DNA of 42,690 bases from Kitasatospora humi (GTDB taxonomy: Bacteria > Actinomycetota > Actinomycetes > Streptomycetales > Streptomycetaceae). The position numbers and the translations under genes were made by a program. The stretch lies in NCBI RefSeq assembly GCF_020907985.1, contig NZ_JAJJPA010000051.1, positions 1 through 42,690 of the forward strand. Reading direction: 5' to 3'. Within the stretch, counting starts at the first letter, position 1. Each line of letters starts with the position of its first letter. Shown here in pieces: positions 6,111 to 12,388 of the stretch. The notes under the pieces were generated by a model. That model was not told the DNA's origin. It searched no databases and saw nothing but the letters and a program-made list of their open reading frames with translations.

Positions 6111-9100
6111 GTGGCTAAGGTCCGGGTTTACGAACTCGCCAAGGAACTCGGCTTGGAGAGCAAGGCCGTGATGGCCAAGCTGACCGAGCTGGGTGAGTTC
6201 GTCCGTTCGGCGTCCTCGACGATCGAGGCGCCGGTCGTGCGCAAGTTGACTGACGCTTTGGGAGCTACCCCGCCGTCCGGCGGTGGTTCGGCTGCCAAGC
6301 CTGGCCCGCGGAAGCCCGCGGCGCCCACGCCCGCCGGCGGTACCGGCGCGGCGGCCCCCAAGCCGGGGGCGCCCACCCCCACCCCTGGTCCGCGGCCCGC
6401 CGCGACCCCGGGTCCCCGTCCGACTCCGGCCGCCTCCGGCCCGCGCCCGGGGGCTCCGACCCCTGGTCCGCGTCCCGCGCGTCCGGCGGCTCCGGCTGCT
6501 CCGGCGGCCGAGTTCTCCTCCCCGGCGCCCGCCGGTGAGGCCCCCGCGCGTCCGGCGGCTCCGGCTCCGGCGCCGCGCCCGTCCGGCCCCGCGGCCGGTG
6601 GTGCCCGCCCCGGTCCGCGCCAGCCCGGCCCGCGTCCGGGCAACAACCCCTTCACCTCCGGCAGCGCCACCGGCATGGCCCGCCCCGGCGACCGCCGTCC
6701 GGCCGCGCCGGGTGAGCGTCCCCGTCCGGGTGGCGACCGTCCGCGTCCGGGCGGTGCCGGTGCCGGTGCCCCGCGTCCGGGTGGCAACGCCCCGCGGCCC
6801 GGCGGCCCGGGTGAGCGTCCCCGTCCGGGCGGCAACGCGCCGCGTCCGGGTGGTCCCGGTGCCGGTGCCCCGCGTCCGGGTGCCCCGGGTGCCGGTGCCC
6901 CGCGTCCCGACATGCCCCGTCCGGCCGCCCCGCGTCCGGGTGCGCCGAGCCCGTCCGGCATGCCGCGCCCGAACCCGGGCATGATGCCGCAGCGTCCCGG
7001 TCCGGGTGCCGGTCCGCGTCCGGGCCCCGGTGGCCGTGGTCCGGGTGGTCCCGGCGGCGGTCGTCCGGGTGCGCCCGGTGGCGCCCGTCCCGGCTTCGCC
7101 GGCCGTCCGGCCGGTCCGGGCTCGCGTCCGGCCGGTGGCGGCTTCGGCGGCCCGCGTCCGGGCGGTGGCGCCGGCGGTGGCGGCTTCGGTGGTGGCCCGC
7201 GTCCGGGCGGCTTCGGTGGTCGTCCCGGCGGCCCGGGTGCCCGTGGTGGCACGCAGGGTGCCTTCGGTCGCGGCCCGGGCGGTCGCCCGGCGCGCGGTCG
7301 CAAGTCGAAGCGGGCGAAGCGCCAGGAGTACGAGGCCATGCAGGCCCCGTCCGTCGGCGGCGTGATGCTGCCGCGCGGCAACGGCCAGACGGTCCGGCTG
7401 TCGCGTGGTGCCTCGCTGATGGACTTCGCGGAGAAGATCAACGCCAACCCGGCCGCGCTCGTCTCGGTGATGTTCAACCTCGGCGAGATGGTCACCGCCA
7501 CCCAGTCGGTGGCCGACGAGACCCTGCAGCTGCTGGCCCAGGAGATGGGCTTCGAGCTGGAGATCGTCAGCCGCGACGACGAGGACCGCGAGCTGCTGGA
7601 GTCGTTCGACATCGAGTTCGGTGCCGACGAGGGCGGCGAGGACGAGCTGGCGCCGCGTCCGCCGGTGGTGACCGTCATGGGTCACGTCGACCACGGTAAG
7701 ACCCGCCTGCTGGACGCCATCCGCAAGTCCAACGTGGTGGCCGGCGAGGCCGGTGGCATCACCCAGCACATCGGTGCCTACCAGGTCGCCGCCGAGGTCA
7801 ACGGCGAGGACCGGAAGATCACCTTCCTGGACACTCCGGGTCACGAGGCGTTCTCCGCCATGCGTGCCCGTGGTGCCAAGTCCACCGACATCGCGATCCT
7901 GGTGGTCGCGGCCAACGACGGTGTCATGCCGCAGACGGTCGAGGCGCTCAACCACGCCAAGGCCGCCGGTGTGCCGATCGTGGTCGCCGTCAACAAGATC
8001 GACGTCGAGGGCGCCGACCCGACCAAGGTCCGCGGTCAGCTGACCGAGTTCGGCCTGGTGGCCGAGGAGTACGGCGGCGACACCATGTTCGTCGACATCT
8101 CCGCCCGCCAGGGCCTGCACATCGACCAGCTGCTGGAGGCCGTGGTCCTGACCGCGGACGCCTCGCTGGACCTGCGGGCCAACCCGGAGCAGGCGGCGCA
8201 GGGCATCGCCATCGAGGCGCACCTGGACAAGGGCCGCGGCGCCATGGCGACCGTCCTGGTCCAGCGCGGTACCCTCCGCGTCGGCGACTCGATCGCGGTG
8301 GGCGACGCGCACGGCCGCGTCCGCGCGATGCTCGACGAGAACGGCAAGAACGTCGACGAGGCGGGTCCGTCCCGTCCGGTCCTGCTGCTCGGTCTGACCT
8401 CGGTGCCGCGCGCCGGCGACAGCTTCATCGTCGTCGACGACGACCGCACCGCGCGCCAGATCGCCGAGAAGCGCTCGGCCCGCGACCGCAACGCCATGTT
8501 CGCCAAGCGTCCGATGCGGATCTCCCTGGAGAACCTGGACCAGGCGATCGCGGCCGGCGGCATCCAGCAGCTCAACCTGATCATCAAGGGTGACGTCTCC
8601 GGTTCGGTCGAGGCCCTCGAGGACGCCCTGGTCAAGCTGGACGTGGGCGAGGAGGTCGAGCTGCGGATCCTGCACCGCGGTGTCGGTGCCATCACCGAGT
8701 CCGACGTGGACCTGGCGATGGGCTCGGACGCGATCATCATCGGCTTCAACGTCCGCGCCGAGGGCCGTGCCCGCACGGCCGCCGAGCGCGAGGGCGTCGA
8801 CGTCCGGTACTACTCGGTCATCTACCAGGCGATCGAGGAGATCGAGGCCGCGCTCAAGGGCCTGCTGAAGCCGGAGTACGAGGAGGTGCGCCTCGGCTCC
8901 GCGGAGATCCGCGAGGTGTTCCGCAGCTCCAAGTTCGGCAACATCGCCGGTGTCCTGGTCCGCGAGGGCCTGCTGCGCCGCAACGCCAAGGCACGCCTCA
9001 TCCGCGACGGCAAGGTGGTCGCCGACAACCTCACCATCGAGGGTCTGCGCCGCTTCAAGGACGACGCGACCGAGGTCCGCGAGGGCTTCGAGGCCGGTGT

Positions 9101-9179
9101 CACCCTGGGGTCGTACAACGACATCAAGGTGGACGACGTCATCGAGACCTTCGAGATGCGCGAGAAGCCGCGCGCCTGA
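6111..9179 (+). CDS. infB: Translation initiation factor IF-2
   Basis: A 1022-residue IF2, at the long end of the range usual for streptomycetes. Order: a short IF2_N helix bundle (residues 1-45), a Pro/Arg/Gly-rich linker (about 55-400), a second IF2_N domain (about 430-480), then the GTPase domain with G1 GHVDHGKT (from 524), G3 DTPGH (574) and G4 NKID (628), the beta-barrel domain II, and domains III-IV (IEEIEAALKGLLKPEYEEV). It brings initiator fMet-tRNA to the 30S subunit and promotes 50S joining using GTP. Translation begins at GTG 6111 after AGGAG at 6102-6106. The linker is unusually repetitive at DNA level. The 191-base leader carries tandem mini-ORFs. Confidence 0.97.
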   Translation: MAKVRVYELAKELGLESKAVMAKLTELGEFVRSASSTIEAPVVRKLTDALGATPPSGGGSAAKPGPRKPAAPTPAGGTGAAAPKPGAPTPTPGPRPAATPGPRPTPAASGPRPGAPTPGPRPARPAAPAAPAAEFSSPAPAGEAPARPAAPAPAPRPSGPAAGGARPGPRQPGPRPGNNPFTSGSATGMARPGDRRPAAPGERPRPGGDRPRPGGAGAGAPRPGGNAPRPGGPGERPRPGGNAPRPGGPGAGAPRPGAPGAGAPRPDMPRPAAPRPGAPSPSGMPRPNPGMMPQRPGPGAGPRPGPGGRGPGGPGGGRPGAPGGARPGFAGRPAGPGSRPAGGGFGGPRPGGGAGGGGFGGGPRPGGFGGRPGGPGARGGTQGAFGRGPGGRPARGRKSKRAKRQEYEAMQAPSVGGVMLPRGNGQTVRLSRGASLMDFAEKINANPAALVSVMFNLGEMVTATQSVADETLQLLAQEMGFELEIVSRDDEDRELLESFDIEFGADEGGEDELAPRPPVVTVMGHVDHGKTRLLDAIRKSNVVAGEAGGITQHIGAYQVAAEVNGEDRKITFLDTPGHEAFSAMRARGAKSTDIAILVVAANDGVMPQTVEALNHAKAAGVPIVVAVNKIDVEGADPTKVRGQLTEFGLVAEEYGGDTMFVDISARQGLHIDQLLEAVVLTADASLDLRANPEQAAQGIAIEAHLDKGRGAMATVLVQRGTLRVGDSIAVGDAHGRVRAMLDENGKNVDEAGPSRPVLLLGLTSVPRAGDSFIVVDDDRTARQIAEKRSARDRNAMFAKRPMRISLENLDQAIAAGGIQQLNLIIKGDVSGSVEALEDALVKLDVGEEVELRILHRGVGAITESDVDLAMGSDAIIIGFNVRAEGRARTAAEREGVDVRYYSVIYQAIEEIEAALKGLLKPEYEEVRLGSAEIREVFRSSKFGNIAGVLVREGLLRRNAKARLIRDGKVVADNLTIEGLRRFKDDATEVREGFEAGVTLGSYNDIKVDDVIETFEMREKPRA
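6290..7310 (+). repeat. Repetitive Pro-Gly-Arg coding tract inside infB
   Basis: About 1 kb of near-repeats built on units such as CCGCGTCCGGGTGG (encoding PRPGG) and GGTGCCGGTGCC. It encodes the disordered linker of IF2, with runs such as PRPGGNAPRPGGPG. Such tracts vary in length between related strains and are prone to slippage and to assembly errors, so the exact repeat number deserves care. Confidence 0.7.
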
Positions 9180-9189
9180 GGCGCTGGCA

Positions 9190-9237
9190 GAGGTCGGGGC
9201 CGGCCGGCGGGAATTCCCGTCGACCGGCCCCGGTCTC
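9190..9237 (+). terminator. Palindromic hairpin after infB
   Basis: Starting 16 bases after the infB stop, 9196-9213 and 9214-9231 form an 18-base inverted repeat with two mismatches, centred on the perfect core CGGGAATTCCCG with no spacer. A few more bases on each side can pair. It is probably a terminator or attenuator for infB, although ylxP follows on the same strand. Confidence 0.55.
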
Positions 9238-9262
9238 GCTGTGTAGGGTTCCTCGACAGCGG

Positions 9263-9280
9263 CCCCCGCCGCGGCGGGGG
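9263..9280 (+). repeat. 18-bp perfect palindrome ahead of ylxP
   Basis: CCCCCGCCG (9263-9271) is followed immediately by its exact reverse complement CGGCGGGGG (9272-9280). A TAGGGT hexamer at 9244-9249, with a weak TCGACC box 18 bases upstream, could be a promoter. The palindrome would then lie just after its start site, where it may act as an operator or as a 5' hairpin. Confidence 0.45.
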
Positions 9281-9318
9281 GAACTACGAGGCCCTGAGGT
9301 CGGCAAGACCTTCCACTC

Positions 9319-9615
9319 ATGTTCGTGGGAACACTCACCTTCGACCTGCTGCTGGGCGATGTGCATTCGCTCAAGGAGAAGCGTTCGATCGTGCGGCCCA
9401 TCGTGGCCGAACTGCAGCGCAAGTACAGCGTGTGCGCTGCCGAAGTCGGGAACCAGGACCTGCACCGGCGGGCCGAGATAGGCCTGGCGGTCGTCTCGGG
9501 CGAGCACCGGTTCGTCACCGAGATCCTGGACAGCTGTGAGCGGCTGGTCGCCGGCCGCCCCGAGGTGCAGTTGCTCTCCGCCAGGAGGCGCTACTACGGC
9601 GATGACGATGAATGA
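9319..9615 (+). CDS. ylxP: DUF503 / YlxP-family protein
   Basis: A 98-residue protein of the DUF503 (YlxP) family. It shows the typical N-terminal strand MFVGTLTFDLLL, the HSLKEKRSIVRP motif and a C-terminal RRRYYGDDDE tail. The family is small, ferredoxin-like in fold and nearly always encoded between infB and rbfA; a role in ribosome biology is suspected from that context only. The ATG at 9319 has a weak upstream purine stretch. The gene is separated from infB by two palindromes and may be expressed on its own. Confidence 0.9.
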   Translation: MFVGTLTFDLLLGDVHSLKEKRSIVRPIVAELQRKYSVCAAEVGNQDLHRRAEIGLAVVSGEHRFVTEILDSCERLVAGRPEVQLLSARRRYYGDDDE

Positions 9616-9670
9616 GTTCGGGCACGGCGGTGGAACGTCACCACCGTCACACCGACGAGGACGAAGAGCG

Positions 9671-9700
9671 CTCACACCGCTGGGCGCGGGCCGGTACTTT
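9671..9700 (+). promoter_or_regulatory. Candidate rbfA promoter
   Basis: CTCACA (9671-9676) and TACTTT (9695-9700) are spaced 18 bases apart and resemble -35 and -10 boxes. The predicted start near 9707 coincides with an in-frame GTG at 9706, 72 bases ahead of the better rbfA start at 9778. Confidence 0.35.
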
Positions 9701-9777
9701 GGGGCGTGGGCCCCGAAGACCGCGAGTCGATCGTGTCAGTCGACCGCAGTACCGTGCCCACTGCACGAGGAGGCAAC

Positions 9778-10224
9778 GTGACCGACACCGCAAGGGCGCG
9801 CAAGCTCGCCGACCGCATCCAGGTGGTCGTCGCCCAGACCCTGGAGCGGCGGATCAAGGATCCGCGGCTGGGCTTCGTGACCATCACCGACACCCGCGTC
9901 ACCGGCGACCTGCGGGAGGCCACGGTCTTCTACACGGTCTACGGCGACGACACCGAGCGGGAGGCCACCGCGGCTGCGCTGGAGAGCGCCAAGGGTGTGC
10001 TCCGCTCGGAGGTCGGCAAGCAGACCGGGGTGCGCTTCACCCCGTCGCTGACCTTCGTCGCGGACGCGCTGCCGGACAACGCGCGGAACATCGACGACCT
10101 GCTCGACAAGGTCCGGGTCTCCGACGCGGCGGTGCGCACCGCCGCGGCCGGGGCCCAGTACGCCGGCGAGGCCGACCCGTACCGGGTGCCCGCCGCCGAG
10201 CGCGACGCGGACGAGGACGAGTAG
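9778..10224 (+). CDS. rbfA: 30S ribosome-binding factor RbfA
   Basis: A 148-residue RbfA with the KH-like core: RKLADRIQVVVAQTLERRIKDPR, FVTITDTRVTGDLREATVFY and KGVLRSEVGKQTGVRFTPSL. It binds immature 30S subunits and helps mature the 16S 5' end and decoding region. The GTG at 9778 follows a textbook GAGGAGG at 9767-9773. The open frame extends 24 codons upstream to a GTG at 9706, but that region has no family similarity. The C-terminus ends in an acidic stretch (RDADEDE). The next gene starts two bases after the stop. Confidence 0.95.
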   Translation: MTDTARARKLADRIQVVVAQTLERRIKDPRLGFVTITDTRVTGDLREATVFYTVYGDDTEREATAAALESAKGVLRSEVGKQTGVRFTPSLTFVADALPDNARNIDDLLDKVRVSDAAVRTAAAGAQYAGEADPYRVPAAERDADEDE

Positions 10225-10226
10225 TC

Positions 10227-11318
10227 ATGGCCGCTGAGCCGGCGGCGGCCGGTTCGACGAGGGCGTCCGTCACCCCGGTGACGGACGCCCTCGCGGTGCT
10301 TCCGGGGCAGCGCGAGCCGGCGCGCGGATGCGGCGGGCCGGGCGGCTTCGAGCCGGAGTGGCGGCGGATCCTGGCGGCCATCGGCCGGGCCCGGACCATC
10401 GACCTGATCTGCCACATCACCCCCGACGGCGACGCGCTCGGCTCGTCGCTGGCGGCGGGCCTGGCACTGCGCTCCCTCGGCCACGGGGTGCGGGTCTCGT
10501 TCGGCGACGACCCGCAGGTGATCCCGGAGTCACTGGCCTTCCTGCCCGGTCAGGAGCTGATCGTGCCGGCCGCCGCCGTGCCGGACCGGCCCGAGCTGGT
10601 GCTCTGCTTCGACGTCGCCGCCGAGGGGCGGCTCGGGCTGCTGCACGACAAGGCGTTCGCGGCCCGGTCCCTGGTGGTCTTCGACCACCACGCCTCCAAC
10701 CCGGGCTTCGGCACCCACCGGATCATCGACCCGACCGCGCCCGCCACCGCCGTCCTGGTGGACGAACTGCTGCGGCGGCTGCGGGTGCCGCTCGACCAGG
10801 AGCTGGCCACCTGCCTCTACACCGGGATCGCCACCGACACCGGCTCCTTCAAGTACGCCGCCACCACACCGGCCACCCATGAGCTGGCCGGCCGGCTGCT
10901 GGCCACCGGGATCCGCCACGACCTGATCTCCCGCCGGCTCTGGGACACCGCCTCGTTCGGCTACCTCAAGGTGCTGGCCGCGGCGTTGGACCGGGCCGTC
11001 TTCGAGCCCGGTGCCGCCGGCGGGCTCGGCCTGGTGTGGACCTGGGTGCCGTACCAGGACCTGGCGCTCTTCGGCGTCACCGTGGAGGAGATCGAGGGCC
11101 TGATCGACATCCTGCGCAAGCCGGCCGAGGCCGAGGTGGCGCTGGTGCTCAAGCAGGACCCGGACGGCACGCTGCGCGGCTCCTGCCGCTCCAAGGGCGC
11201 GGTGGACGTGGCCGCGGCCTGCGCCGCGCTGGGCGGCGGCGGGCACACCTCCGCGGCCGGGTTCTCGGTCCGGGCCGCCGTGCCGGAGACGGTGGCCCGG
11301 TTCAAGGCCGCTCTCTGA
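10227..11318 (+). CDS. nrnA: DHH/DHHA1 phosphoesterase, NrnA-type oligoribonuclease / pAp phosphatase
   Basis: A 363-residue DHH-family enzyme. Metal-binding motifs are HITPDGDALGSS (H63, D67, D69), CFDVA near 130, DHH at 153-155 and TDTGSF. The C-terminal DHHA1 domain has GGGGHTSAAGF with H340. NrnA enzymes hydrolyse very short RNAs (nanoRNA) and dephosphorylate pAp to AMP; streptomycetes also encode a separate Orn, so the pAp role may dominate. The ATG at 10227 is close to the rbfA stop but the first ~45 residues are low-complexity and overlap a perfect hairpin (10258-10293). GTG 10296 is a possible later start that would free the hairpin as an untranslated leader. Confidence 0.85.
   Translation: MAAEPAAAGSTRASVTPVTDALAVLPGQREPARGCGGPGGFEPEWRRILAAIGRARTIDLICHITPDGDALGSSLAAGLALRSLGHGVRVSFGDDPQVIPESLAFLPGQELIVPAAAVPDRPELVLCFDVAAEGRLGLLHDKAFAARSLVVFDHHASNPGFGTHRIIDPTAPATAVLVDELLRRLRVPLDQELATCLYTGIATDTGSFKYAATTPATHELAGRLLATGIRHDLISRRLWDTASFGYLKVLAAALDRAVFEPGAAGGLGLVWTWVPYQDLALFGVTVEEIEGLIDILRKPAEAEVALVLKQDPDGTLRGSCRSKGAVDVAAACAALGGGGHTSAAGFSVRAAVPETVARFKAAL
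10258..10293 (+). terminator. Perfect 17-bp inverted repeat at the rbfA-nrnA junction
   Basis: CGAGGGCGTCCGTCACC (10258-10274) pairs perfectly with GGTGACGGACGCCCTCG (10277-10293) across a two-base centre. It begins 33 bases after the rbfA stop and lies inside the 5' end of the nrnA frame as annotated. The stem looks like other intergenic terminators in this window and lacks a T-run. Confidence 0.6.
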
Positions 11319-11338
11319 CCACAACGTAGAAAGATCTG

Positions 11339-12244
11339 ATGAAGCGCAAAGGCACCGGGCCCGACGGCCTGGTCATCGTGGACAAGCCCGAAGGCATCAC
11401 CTCGCACGGCGTGGTGGCCCGGATCCGGCGGCTGGCCGGGACCAGGAAGGTCGGCCACGCCGGCACCCTGGACCCGATGGCCACCGGCGTGCTGGTGATC
11501 GGGGTCGAGCGGGCCACCCGGCTGCTCGGCCACCTGATGCTCACCGACAAGACCTACGAGGCGACCGTCCGGCTCGGCCAGACCACGATCACCGACGACC
11601 GGGAGGGCGAGGTCACCGCGTCCGTCCCGGCGAGCGGGGTGAGCCGGGCCGCGATCGACGCCGAGATCGCCAAGCTGACCGGCCGGATCATGCAGGTGCC
11701 GTCCAAGGTCAGCGCGATCAAGATCGACGGCAAGCGCTCGTACCACCGGGTCCGCGAGGGCGAGGACTTCGAGCTGCCGGCCCGTCCCACCACGGTGCAC
11801 TCCTTCACGGTGCACGGGCTGCGCGAGACGGTGGCCGAGGACGGCACCGCGGTGCTCGACCTGGACGTCACGGTCGACTGCTCCTCCGGCACCTACATCC
11901 GCGCGCTGGCCCGCGACCTGGGCGCGGCGCTCGGCGTCGGCGGCCACCTGACGGCCCTGCGGCGCACCAAGGTGGGCCCGTACGACGTGGCGTCCGCGCT
12001 GACCCTGGAGCAGCTGGAGGAGCGGTTCTCGGTGTTGCCGATCGGCGCCGCCGCGGCCGCCGCCTTCCCGCGCTGGGACATCGGCGAGGAGGACGCCCGC
12101 CGGCTGTCCACCGGGGCCCGGCTCAAGGCCGCCGGGCTGGACGCGGGCGGGCCGATCGCCGTGTTCGGACCGGACCAGACCTTCCTGGCGCTGGTCGAGG
12201 AGCAGGGCGGCCAGGCCAAGCCGGTGGCGGTCTTCGTGGGCTGA
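11339..12244 (+). CDS. truB: tRNA pseudouridine-55 synthase TruB
   Basis: A 301-residue TruB. VIVDKPEGITSHGVV opens the catalytic domain, and GHAGTLDPMATGVL contains the catalytic Asp (D45). KTYEATVRLG and SSGTYIRALARDLG are further family motifs. The C-terminal ~80 residues form the actinobacterial TruB C-domain. It isomerises U55 to pseudouridine in the T-arm of nearly all elongator tRNAs. The ATG at 11339 follows AGAAAG; the gap to nrnA is 20 bases, so both are likely on one message. A strong terminator follows at 12315. Confidence 0.96.
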   Translation: MKRKGTGPDGLVIVDKPEGITSHGVVARIRRLAGTRKVGHAGTLDPMATGVLVIGVERATRLLGHLMLTDKTYEATVRLGQTTITDDREGEVTASVPASGVSRAAIDAEIAKLTGRIMQVPSKVSAIKIDGKRSYHRVREGEDFELPARPTTVHSFTVHGLRETVAEDGTAVLDLDVTVDCSSGTYIRALARDLGAALGVGGHLTALRRTKVGPYDVASALTLEQLEERFSVLPIGAAAAAAFPRWDIGEEDARRLSTGARLKAAGLDAGGPIAVFGPDQTFLALVEEQGGQAKPVAVFVG

Positions 12245-12314
12245 CCCGCCCTGACGTCACCTCACCTCGCCTCACTCGAACGGACGAGCGCGGGGTGTGA
12301 ACGGGCGTGGTGAA

Positions 12315-12340
12315 GGGCGCGGGCAGGATGGCCCGCGCCC
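12315..12340 (+). terminator. Terminator hairpin after truB
   Basis: GGGCGCGGGC (12315-12324) pairs perfectly with GCCCGCGCCC (12331-12340) around the loop AGGATG. It starts 70 bases after the truB stop and marks the probable end of the translation-cluster transcript before the NTPase gene. Confidence 0.65.
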
Positions 12341-12388
12341 CGCGCCGGGCAGGCTCCCCGCCGTGAGCACGTGCGGGGAGGCAGCGCG

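Noticed and set aside
6290..7310. Repeats in infB considered as a mobile or minisatellite element
   Set aside because: They are in frame and encode the known Pro/Gly/Arg-rich IF2 linker of streptomycetes.
5055..9518. Minus-strand open frame of almost 1500 codons across nusA-infB
   Set aside because: Antisense shadow of infB and its neighbours, rich in Arg/Thr/Gly repeats that mirror the IF2 linker; no recognisable domain.
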